Of a stretch of 29,686 nucleotides of DNA, positions 15,046 to 22,190 are shown piece after piece. Origin of the DNA: an uncultured Lacibacter sp. (GTDB taxonomy: Bacteria > Bacteroidota > Bacteroidia > Chitinophagales > Chitinophagaceae); NCBI RefSeq assembly GCF_946479605.1, contig NZ_CAMLGT010000015.1, forward strand, positions 1-29,686, written 5' to 3'. Each line of letters starts with the position of its first letter. Position 1 is the first letter of the stretch. The translations under genes and the position numbers were made by a program. The notes under the pieces are model-generated. The model saw nothing but the letters and a program-made list of their open reading frames with translations. It had not been told where the DNA came from and searched no databases.

Positions 15046-15379
15046 AGCAAAAGAGTATTCTTTTTTTGATGATGTGTATGATGTGGTGCGGCAAATACCC
15101 AAAGGCCGTGTAACATCATACGGAGCTATTGCCAGCTACCTCGGCACAAAACTCTCGGCCCGCATGGTGGGTTGGGCCATGAATGGTGCACACAATGTAA
15201 AACCCAAAGTGCCTGCTCAACGGGTGGTAAACCGAAACGGCATGCTTACCGGCAAAGCACATTTTGCAACGCCTACACAAATGGAAGAGTTATTAAAGAA
15301 AGATGGAGTTGCTGTAAAGAATGATACAGTTGTTGATTTTGAAAAACGGTTTTGGGACCCGGCGGTTGAGTTGGGGTAA
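15005..15379 (+). CDS. MGMT-family protein lacking the acceptor cysteine (alkyltransferase-like)
   Basis: A 124-residue protein with the O6-alkylguanine-DNA alkyltransferase C-terminal fold: FFDDVYDVVRQIPKGRVTSYGAIA carries the helix-turn-helix and minor-groove contact region, and VVNRNGMLTGK follows the active-site loop. In active Ada/Ogt proteins the loop is PCHRV. Here it is VPAQRVV, so the methyl-accepting Cys is Ala and the His of PCHR is Gln. It therefore cannot repair by direct transfer. Family knowledge: ATL proteins with Trp in this place bind O6-alkylguanine and hand over to nucleotide-excision repair, and Ala versions are common in Bacteroidota. It begins within the DUF5522-like gene (ATG 15005), and all is well conserved. 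Likely cytoplasmic DNA-lesion sensor. Confidence 0.9.
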   Translation: MPAKKQTQVPKTGKAKEYSFFDDVYDVVRQIPKGRVTSYGAIASYLGTKLSARMVGWAMNGAHNVKPKVPAQRVVNRNGMLTGKAHFATPTQMEELLKKDGVAVKNDTVVDFEKRFWDPAVELG

Positions 15380-15493
15380 TTGCAATAGCATTCGGTTCAT
15401 TCATACTCGTCCATCCTTAACAACCACCAAACAAGAAATCCTGTAAAATTTCCCTCCCTTATATTACCTTCCAAATTCAAAACCTTATAAAGT

Positions 15494-18400
15494 ATGAGAA
15501 AGACTGCATGCCTGTTTGCCATCCTCGGCATTTCGGGTTCACTTGCTGCGCAACAACCGGCAAAAGACAGTGTAAAAAAAGACACGATGCCGTACACGGC
15601 ATTTGCCAAACTTCCACTTAAACCTGAACGAACCATCAAGTTCACAGCTAAAGAAGGTACATGGATGAGTGTGGATGTTAGTCCTGATGGGAAAACCATT
15701 GCGTTTGATCTGATGGGCGATATTTATACCATGCCCATTGAAGGTGGTAAAGCAACAGCCGTTACAAAAGGGATTGCGTATGAAACGCATCCCCGTTTCA
15801 GCCCGGATGGAAAGAAAATTCTTTTTACCAGCGACAGAAGCGGCAGCGATAACATCTGGTACATTGATATGGAGAAGAAAGATACCGTGCAGTTAACCAA
15901 AGATGCAACGGAAGATTTTCCGGCAGCTGTATGGACACCCGATGGCAATTACATTATTGCCAGTAAAGGCCGCCGTATTCCAAAGCTCTGGATCTATCAT
16001 AAAGATGGTGGCGGTGGTACACAACTCTATGATGGGTTTGCAAAAACAATCGATCCATTTGTAAGTCCTGATGGAAAGAAAGTGTATTACAGCCAGCGGA
16101 ATGGTTCATGGAACTACAATGCATTACTTCCGCAATACCAGATCGGCACGTATGATCGTGAAAAAGGAATTACCAATACCATTACCACACGGTATGGCTC
16201 AGCGTTTACACCCACACTCAGTAACGATGGACAGTGGATGGTATATGGCAGCCGCTACCAGGATAAAACAGGTTTGGTGTTACGCAACATGAAGAATGGT
16301 GATGAACGCTGGCTGGCTTATCCTGTGCAGCGTGATGAACAGGAAAGTATTGCACCACAAGGTGTGTTACCCGGTATGGCGTTTACCCCCGACAGTAAGT
16401 TTTTGATTGCTACTTATGGTGGTAAGATCTGGCGCATTCCTGTTGATGGAAGCAAAGCAACGGAGATTGCATTTGAAGCAGACCTGAATCTTGAAATGGG
16501 ACCACGTTTGTATTTCAACTATCCTGTAAAAGACACAAGTGCGGCTTTGGCTACTCAAATTCGTGATGGTGCTCCAAGCCCTGATGGAAAGAAACTTGCG
16601 TTTACCGTATTGAACCGTTTGTATGTAATGGATTATCCAAACGGTATACCCAAACGTGTAACCAATCACAACTTTACAGAAGCAATGCCTGCATGGAGTC
16701 CTGATGGTACACAGCTGGTATTTGTAACATGGAGTGAAACAGATGGCGGTGCATTATACAAAGCAACTGTTGGCGCAAAACCATCATTGACAAAATTGAC
16801 AACTGAGCCGGGCTTTTACATGCAGCCTGCATGGAGTTACAATAACCGCATTGCATTTTTTAAAGCACCGTTACGTTTGTTTAAAGATGCAGAAGATCCT
16901 TTTTACAGCGGTGCAGAAGGTGATCTTGTATGGATGAATGCAAGCGGTGGTGCCATTACAAAAGTTGACTTAACTGTAAATGCAGGCAATGTACACTTCA
17001 CTAAAAATCCTGATCGTATTTACCTGAACAGTGGTGGTGGTACACTTATTTCCTGCCGCTGGGATGGTACCGATGTAAAAACACATGTGCGTATTACCGG
17101 CATTACTACGTATGGTGCAGTGGCCGATGCAGATGATCATTCAGGTCATGGGCACACAACCAATGCTGCTGCTGATAATATCATGTATGTAATGGGCAAA
17201 CCCATGATGAAAACAGACGCTTTGAATTATTGCATGTTGCCCGAAGGTGCAAGCAGCCGTGAGCCACAGAACATGCCATCATCGGCAGGTATTATTTTAA
17301 TGGCACCGGAAGGTAACCAGGCATTGGCACAGGTGAATAACAACATTTATGTAGTAACCGTTCCGCAAACCGGTAAGCTGCCAAGCATTAATGTTGCTGA
17401 TCCTTCGTTCAGCAGTTTCCCTTCACGACAGTTAACAGAAATTGGTGGTGAGTTTCCTGCATGGGAAGCAAACGGAAAGAAAATACACTGGAGTTTAGGA
17501 AACGGACATTGGGTGTATGATGTAGATCGTGCACAGTTCATTGAAGATTCGGTAAAAGCGGTTAAGAAAACAGAAGCACAACGTGTGGCCGATAGTGTAA
17601 AAGCATTGCTGGCGAAAGGACCTGAAGCAAAAAAACTGGCTGATTCTTTGGCAAAGAAAAATGCCGATTCTATCGCTGCTGTTTTAAAAGCAGATACTGC
17701 ACGTGCCAAACGTGAAGCCTTGGCAAAAGAAGAATTGAAGAAGAAAGAAAAATACACTCCGGAAGAAACACAAGTGAAAGTATATTATCAAAAAGATATG
17801 CCGAACGGCACCATGCTGTTGAAAAATGCCCGCATCATTACAATGAAGGGTGAAGAGGTGATTGAAAATGGTGATGTGCTGATTGTAAACAACCGCATCA
17901 AAGCTGTTGGTAAAACAGGTACACTATCCGTTCCGGCAGGTGCAAAAGAAATTGATTGCACAGGCAAAACCATTACACCAGGTTTTGTAGATACACATTC
18001 GCACATGTGGACCTACTGGGGTTTGCATAAAAACACATCATGGATCTATGCAGCCAATCTTGCCTATGGAGTTACAACAACCCGTGATCCGCAAACAGCC
18101 ACATCAGATGTGTTAACATGGAGTGATATGGTGGAGGCAGGACAAATGCCTGGCCCACGTGTGTACAGCACAGGTCCTGGTGTTGGTTTCTGGATGTATA
18201 ATTTAAAAAGCCTGGAGCAAACACGCAATGTGTTGAAACAATACAGCAAGTATTACAACACACAGTACATTAAAATGTATTTAGTAGGTAACAGGCAGCA
18301 TCGTCAATGGGTGATCATGGCAGCAAAAGAACAAAAGCTGATGCCAACAACCGAAGGTGGCTTGGATTACAAACTCAACGTAACACAGCTGTTCGATGGT

Positions 18401-19075
18401 TATCCCGGTCATGAACATGCTATTCCTGTTTTCCCGTTGTACAGCGATCTTACAAAAACCATTGCTGAAAGTAAAATGGCCTATACGCCAACGTTACTTG
18501 TTGCTTATGGTGGCCCATGGGCAGAGAATTACTATTACACAACCGAAAGCCCGGTGCATGATAAGAAACTCAACTTCTTTACACCTTATGAAGAAATGAG
18601 TGCAAAATCTCGCCGTCGTGCCGGTGGATTGGGGGGATGGTTTACACCGGAAGATCATGTGTTTAAAAAACATGCACAGTCAGTAAACGGTGTGGTACAG
18701 CAAGGTGGTTTAGCAGGTATCGGCAGTCATGGTCAGTTGCAAGGATTAGGCTATCATTGGGAAGTATGGAGTGTAGCCAGTGGTGGCATGAGCAACATGA
18801 ATGCATTGCGCACAGCAACCATTCTTGGTGCAACAGCATTGGGTCTTGATAAAGAACTGGGCAGTATTGAAGAAGGCAAACTTGCAGATATAGTGATCAT
18901 GGATGCAAACCCGCTGCAAAATATCCGCAACACCAATACCATCCGTTATGTGGTGAAGAACGGAAGATTGTACGATGGTAATACATTGGATGAAGTGTAT
19001 CCTACACCTCGTAAATTGGATGCAGGCAGCTGGACAAAGCCCGCACCAAAAGTGACAACCGAAGTAAAAGAGTAA
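15494..19075 (+). CDS. TolB-propeller/amidohydrolase fusion, exported
   Basis: A 1193-residue protein. A signal peptide (about 1-19, ending SLAAQQ) is followed by a WD40-like/TolB beta-propeller with repeated SPDGKK..F motifs (about 50-680). Next comes a Lys/Ala-rich predicted coiled-coil linker (about 680-755, repeats of VADSVKALLAK and AKKNADSIAAVLKAD). The end is an amidohydrolase TIM barrel (about 770-1185): VDTHSHMW carries the metal His pair, EHAIPVFPLY and IGSHGQLQGLGYHW lie near other ligands, and the chain closes with LGSIEEGKLADIVIMDANPL. Family knowledge: such proteins are common in Bacteroidota and probably act on dipeptides, cyclic amides or lactones. The substrate is unknown. 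The gene is preceded by a 114-bp non-coding gap and followed by a strong terminator. Confidence 0.93.
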   Translation: MRKTACLFAILGISGSLAAQQPAKDSVKKDTMPYTAFAKLPLKPERTIKFTAKEGTWMSVDVSPDGKTIAFDLMGDIYTMPIEGGKATAVTKGIAYETHPRFSPDGKKILFTSDRSGSDNIWYIDMEKKDTVQLTKDATEDFPAAVWTPDGNYIIASKGRRIPKLWIYHKDGGGGTQLYDGFAKTIDPFVSPDGKKVYYSQRNGSWNYNALLPQYQIGTYDREKGITNTITTRYGSAFTPTLSNDGQWMVYGSRYQDKTGLVLRNMKNGDERWLAYPVQRDEQESIAPQGVLPGMAFTPDSKFLIATYGGKIWRIPVDGSKATEIAFEADLNLEMGPRLYFNYPVKDTSAALATQIRDGAPSPDGKKLAFTVLNRLYVMDYPNGIPKRVTNHNFTEAMPAWSPDGTQLVFVTWSETDGGALYKATVGAKPSLTKLTTEPGFYMQPAWSYNNRIAFFKAPLRLFKDAEDPFYSGAEGDLVWMNASGGAITKVDLTVNAGNVHFTKNPDRIYLNSGGGTLISCRWDGTDVKTHVRITGITTYGAVADADDHSGHGHTTNAAADNIMYVMGKPMMKTDALNYCMLPEGASSREPQNMPSSAGIILMAPEGNQALAQVNNNIYVVTVPQTGKLPSINVADPSFSSFPSRQLTEIGGEFPAWEANGKKIHWSLGNGHWVYDVDRAQFIEDSVKAVKKTEAQRVADSVKALLAKGPEAKKLADSLAKKNADSIAAVLKADTARAKREALAKEELKKKEKYTPEETQVKVYYQKDMPNGTMLLKNARIITMKGEEVIENGDVLIVNNRIKAVGKTGTLSVPAGAKEIDCTGKTITPGFVDTHSHMWTYWGLHKNTSWIYAANLAYGVTTTRDPQTATSDVLTWSDMVEAGQMPGPRVYSTGPGVGFWMYNLKSLEQTRNVLKQYSKYYNTQYIKMYLVGNRQHRQWVIMAAKEQKLMPTTEGGLDYKLNVTQLFDGYPGHEHAIPVFPLYSDLTKTIAESKMAYTPTLLVAYGGPWAENYYYTTESPVHDKKLNFFTPYEEMSAKSRRRAGGLGGWFTPEDHVFKKHAQSVNGVVQQGGLAGIGSHGQLQGLGYHWEVWSVASGGMSNMNALRTATILGATALGLDKELGSIEEGKLADIVIMDANPLQNIRNTNTIRYVVKNGRLYDGNTLDEVYPTPRKLDAGSWTKPAPKVTTEVKE

Positions 19076-19096
19076 AAAGTTATAGCTGGATAGCAA

Positions 19097-19126
19097 GCCG
19101 CATCATTTAAATGATGCGGCTTTTTT
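19097..19126 (+). terminator. strong Rho-independent terminator
   Basis: A perfect 10-bp stem, GCCGCATCAT (19097-19106) with ATGATGCGGC (19111-19120), closes the 4-nt loop TTAA. Six T follow at 19121-19126. It lies 21 bp after the amidohydrolase stop, so it insulates that gene from the sugar transporter. Confidence 0.93.
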
Positions 19127-19139
19127 GTTTGTGCAACCG

Positions 19140-19172
19140 TTTGTTTTCTGCAATGCATTACGTTTAGCTTAT
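19140..19172 (+). promoter_or_regulatory. candidate promoter for the sugar transporter / phosphoesterase pair
   Basis: TTTG at 19140-19143, a 21-bp spacer and TAGCTTAT at 19165-19172 approach the Bacteroidota TTTG/TAnnTTTG pattern, 24 bp before the ATG at 19196. It begins 13 bp after a strong terminator, where a fresh promoter is needed. The second box is only a partial match. Confidence 0.3.
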
Positions 19173-19195
19173 TTTCATAATCCTAAAACCAACAA

Positions 19196-20503
19196 ATGCA
19201 AAACGTAATACAACAACAGGCACAGAAAAAAGAAACGAATCTTATTCCAATGGTGATTGTGTGTGCCCTTTTCTTCATCTTCGGGTTTGTAACATGGGCC
19301 AACGGAACATTGATCCCTTTCTTTAAACTGTCGTTTGGCCTGAGTGACTTCCAGGCATTCTTTGTTACGTTTTCGTCTTACATGGCTTATTTCTTTTTAG
19401 CACTTCCTTCCTCATGGATCTTAAAGAAAACAGGTTTTAAGAACGGACTTGTTCTGGGTATGCTCATTCTTGGACTTGGTTCATTATTATTCATCCCTGC
19501 TGCAAAAGCAAATTCATTCGCACTTTTTTTAACAGGCATTTTTATACAAGGTTCAGCATTGGCATTGTTGCAAACAGCATCTAATCCTTACCTCACTATT
19601 ATCGGTCCTATTGAAAGTGCGGCCAAGCGCATCAGTATTGCAGGTGTGTGCAATAAAGCTGCAGGCATGTTGGTGCCGGTAATTATGGGTACCCTGTTTT
19701 TAAAGAATGCAGCAGAAATTGAGAAAAAAATTGAAGCTGCAAGCGGTGTAGCAAAAGAGCAACTATTGCAGGAAGTATTGGGCCGTGTAAACATGCCATA
19801 CATTGTATTGGCTATTGTGTTTTCCCTGTTTGCGTTGGTGATAAAGTTTACAGCATTACCCGAAGTGCAGGTAGAAGAAGATGTAGTGGATGAAACAAGT
19901 GGCGAAGTGATCCATCACAAAAGCATTTTTCAGTTTCCACATCTGTTCCTGGGAGCGCTTTGCATTTTTGTATATGTAGCTGCAGAAGTAATGGCTGGTG
20001 ATATTATTGGTGTGTACGGAAAATCGCTGGGCATCAGTGCCGATATTGCCAAGTTCTTTACTTCACTTACGCTGGGAGGTATGTTGTTGGGTTATCTCAT
20101 CGGCATTATCACTATCCCGAAATATTTATCACAGCAAATGGCCTTGCGTGTGTGTGCTATACTCGGCATTGGCTTCAGTATTGCCGCCTACCTTACCAGT
20201 GGTTATACATCCGTTACATTTATTGCATTGTTAGGCCTGGCCAATTCGTTAATGTGGCCTGCTATTTTTCCATTAGGCATCAGTCACCTGGGTAAATTTA
20301 CCAAAACAGGTTCAGCCATTATGATCATGGGTATTGCCGGTGGTGCAGTGTGGCCAATGATCTATGCCTTTTTAAAAGACAACCTGCAACTTGATTTTCA
20401 ACTGTCTTACTTCATTGCAGTAATGCCCTGTTATTTATACATTCTCTACTTTGCTGTGAGCGGACATAAAGTTGGCTTGAAAAAGAAATACAGCCTTTCC
20501 TAA
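19196..20503 (+). CDS. sugar MFS transporter, FucP/GluP-type
   Basis: A 435-residue inner-membrane transporter with about 12 helices. Its first helix reads LFFIFGFVTWANGTLIPFFK, which is the diagnostic start of the FucP/GluP/NagP sugar-proton symporters, and QGSALALLQTASNPYLTIIG with the Asn-Pro pair is the second family signature. A central charged loop (EVQVEEDVVDETSGEVIHHK) separates the two six-helix halves. Family knowledge: substrates include fucose, glucose, galactose and N-acetylglucosamine. The specific sugar is not readable. It starts at ATG 19196 after a strong terminator and is followed 17 bp later by the metallophosphoesterase, presumably on the same transcript. Confidence 0.92.
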   Translation: MQNVIQQQAQKKETNLIPMVIVCALFFIFGFVTWANGTLIPFFKLSFGLSDFQAFFVTFSSYMAYFFLALPSSWILKKTGFKNGLVLGMLILGLGSLLFIPAAKANSFALFLTGIFIQGSALALLQTASNPYLTIIGPIESAAKRISIAGVCNKAAGMLVPVIMGTLFLKNAAEIEKKIEAASGVAKEQLLQEVLGRVNMPYIVLAIVFSLFALVIKFTALPEVQVEEDVVDETSGEVIHHKSIFQFPHLFLGALCIFVYVAAEVMAGDIIGVYGKSLGISADIAKFFTSLTLGGMLLGYLIGIITIPKYLSQQMALRVCAILGIGFSIAAYLTSGYTSVTFIALLGLANSLMWPAIFPLGISHLGKFTKTGSAIMIMGIAGGAVWPMIYAFLKDNLQLDFQLSYFIAVMPCYLYILYFAVSGHKVGLKKKYSLS

Positions 20504-20520
20504 AGTTTATCTTGATCAAT

Positions 20521-21750
20521 ATGCAACAAGAAAAGAATAGTGTAAGTCGCCGTGGGTTTATTGATATGATTGGCAAGGCAGCGGCTGTTGGTTCTGTAAG
20601 TCTTACAGGATTACCTGTGGCTGTACATGCAGGAGAAAGATCGTCAGTTAACAACGAACATATTTTTCTTACCAGGCCCTACCTGTTTTGTCTTGATCAT
20701 GCAACAATGTATGTTCGTTGTATCTCCAATAAAAATTCATATTGTCGTATAGAGTATAACGAACCGGGTAAACCTGTGCAAACAACACATGCCATAACTG
20801 ATGGTTTGGTAAATGCCAACAACCGTATTCATGAAATTAAACTCACCGGTTTAAAACCCGGCACAACCTACCAGTACAAAGTAATAGCCAAAGAGATCAA
20901 AGACTTTCAACCGTACAAACTTACTTACGGCGAAGAAATTACAAGTGATGAACATTCCTTTACAACATACGACCCTTCAGCAAAGGAAACACAATGGCTG
21001 GTGTTGAATGACATTCACGACAGACCAGCATCTTTTAAACACCTGATCGATCTGAATAAGAATGATCCATACAACTATGTTTTTCTGAATGGTGATATGT
21101 TCGATTACCAAACCAACGAACAGCAGATCATTGATCATTTACTTACTCCCTGTACCGTATCCTTTGCAACAGAAAAACCGATGCTGTTTGTGCGTGGCAA
21201 CCATGAAACAAGAGGAAAGTTTGCCCGCCAGTTAAAAGATTATTTTTCAGCACCATATGGCGCATACTTTTCATTTCAATCAGGACCGGTTTTTACCATT
21301 GCGCTTGATACAGGAGAAGATAAGGAAGATACACATCCTGTTTATGCAGGTATTGTTGATTTCGATCAGTTCCGTATTCAGCAGGCGGCCTGGCTTGAAC
21401 AGCAACTGCAATCAAAAGCGTTTAAGAAAGCAAAGTATAAGGTGGTGATGATGCATATCCCGCCATTCTATACAGAAGATGCACACGGTACTTTGCATTG
21501 CAGAAAATTATTTACGCCTTTGTTTGATAAATATAAGATTGACCTGCTCATTTGCGGGCACACACATACGTATGGTGTACATCCACCGGTAAAAGGCAAA
21601 CACAGTTATCCGATCATCATTGGTGGCGGACCCAGTGCAGGCAAGCGCACATTGATCAAAGTAAAAGCTGATCAACAACAACTGAATGTTTTCATGTTGA
21701 AAGATGACGGAAGTGAAGTTGGGACTTATACTGTTACTGCGAAGAAATAA
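20521..21750 (+). CDS. Tat-exported metallophosphoesterase with N-terminal beta-sandwich domain
   Basis: A 409-residue protein. It starts with a twin-arginine signal (SRRGFIDMIGKAAAVG), indicating Tat export of a folded, metal-loaded enzyme. Residues about 35-150 look like a fibronectin/purple-acid-phosphatase-type beta domain (RIEYNEPGKPV, LKPGTTYQYKV). The calcineurin-like catalytic domain follows, with LNDIHD, NGDMFDY, VRGNHETRG, MMHIPP and ICGHTHTYG, so all five metal motifs are present. It should hydrolyse phosphate esters in the periplasm or at the cell surface. A TTG at 20512 is in frame, but ATG 20521 places the Arg pair in the usual position. It is 17 bp after the sugar transporter, suggesting that released sugar is then imported. 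Confidence 0.9.
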   Translation: MQQEKNSVSRRGFIDMIGKAAAVGSVSLTGLPVAVHAGERSSVNNEHIFLTRPYLFCLDHATMYVRCISNKNSYCRIEYNEPGKPVQTTHAITDGLVNANNRIHEIKLTGLKPGTTYQYKVIAKEIKDFQPYKLTYGEEITSDEHSFTTYDPSAKETQWLVLNDIHDRPASFKHLIDLNKNDPYNYVFLNGDMFDYQTNEQQIIDHLLTPCTVSFATEKPMLFVRGNHETRGKFARQLKDYFSAPYGAYFSFQSGPVFTIALDTGEDKEDTHPVYAGIVDFDQFRIQQAAWLEQQLQSKAFKKAKYKVVMMHIPPFYTEDAHGTLHCRKLFTPLFDKYKIDLLICGHTHTYGVHPPVKGKHSYPIIIGGGPSAGKRTLIKVKADQQQLNVFMLKDDGSEVGTYTVTAKK

Positions 21751-21799
21751 AAAACTTAAAATACAAGATACCCGCACTATTACTGATAGAGCTTTTGTT

Positions 21800-21982
21800 T
21801 TATCGTGCTGCATCTATGAACTCTGGCGGCTTTGTAATGCGTACATGAGTTTTTCCTGTTGCGTCAAACAATATACAAGTTGAATAATGTTCAAAAAACA
21901 TTGTTGTACCTGTGAGTATTACACAACCAATAGAAAAGAATACTTTCCAAATAAGCTCCCGGTCAACAAGCAAAATCCACAT
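21800..21982 (-). CDS. possible small membrane-anchored protein (60 aa), doubtful
   Basis: An ATG-initiated 60-codon ORF in otherwise empty DNA. The product has a hydrophobic N-terminal segment (about 9-29, WKVFFSIGCVILTGTTMFF) followed by a polar tail (DATGKTHVRITKPPEFID). That is a plausible single-span protein and its residue mix resembles a real one. I do not recognise it. Its ATG lies directly beside the 20-bp palindrome, which could then be its operator. It could also be a chance ORF or the remains of a decayed gene. Confidence 0.3.
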   Translation of the reverse strand: MWILLVDRELIWKVFFSIGCVILTGTTMFFEHYSTCILFDATGKTHVRITKPPEFIDAAR

Positions 21983-22002
21983 TAGCAGAAACGTTTCTGC
22001 TA
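21983..22002. promoter_or_regulatory. 20-bp perfect palindrome with an AAACGTTT core, LacI-type operator-like
   Basis: Ten bases (TAGCAGAAAC) at 21983-21992 are followed by their exact reverse complement (GTTTCTGCTA, 21993-22002) without any spacer. The central CG flanked by AAA/TTT is the layout of operators bound by LacI-family regulators such as PurR and CcpA. It lies 189 bp upstream of the sensor-kinase ATG and directly next to the start of a doubtful small - strand ORF. No LacI-family gene is adjacent. The one in this window is 19 kb away. Confidence 0.55.
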
Positions 22003-22093
22003 TTGGTTCCAGACTTGTTCTTTCCGTTCTTCAATACAATAAAAATCAGCTCAAGCAACTCTGTTAAAGAAAACGGATTAAAAATACTTGTAA

Positions 22094-22122
22094 TTCTTAA
22101 ACATGTTTTATACATTTAAGAA
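22094..22122. repeat. 8+8-bp inverted repeat upstream of the sensor kinase
   Basis: TTCTTAAA (22094-22101) and TTTAAGAA (22115-22122) are exact inverted copies separated by 13 bp. The repeat centre is about 83 bp upstream of the ATG at 22191. A spacing of about two helical turns centre to centre fits a dimeric regulator binding one face of DNA. It could also form an mRNA hairpin, although it is very A/T-rich. Confidence 0.4.
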
Positions 22123-22190
22123 CGCTTCCTGATCAATTGAACGCAACAGTCTCCACAGTTTGTAAGTCGTTTATATTAAGTAGAGAAACC

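Larger units (their letters stand above)
21751..22190. other. 440-bp intergenic region before the sensor kinase
   Basis: AT-rich DNA between the metallophosphoesterase stop and the kinase start. It contains the 20-bp palindrome (21983-22002), the 8+8-bp inverted repeat (22094-22122) and one doubtful 60-codon ORF on the - strand. A tail of the kinase frame open from TTG 22137 is not thought to be translated. No RNA gene or clear terminator for the phosphoesterase was seen. Confidence 0.6.

Noticed and set aside
17347..17757. - strand ORF of 136 codons inside the amidohydrolase gene
   Set aside because: It is the reverse of the Lys/Ala coiled-coil linker and propeller end, giving a Phe/Ser/Ala-rich product with no recognisable features.
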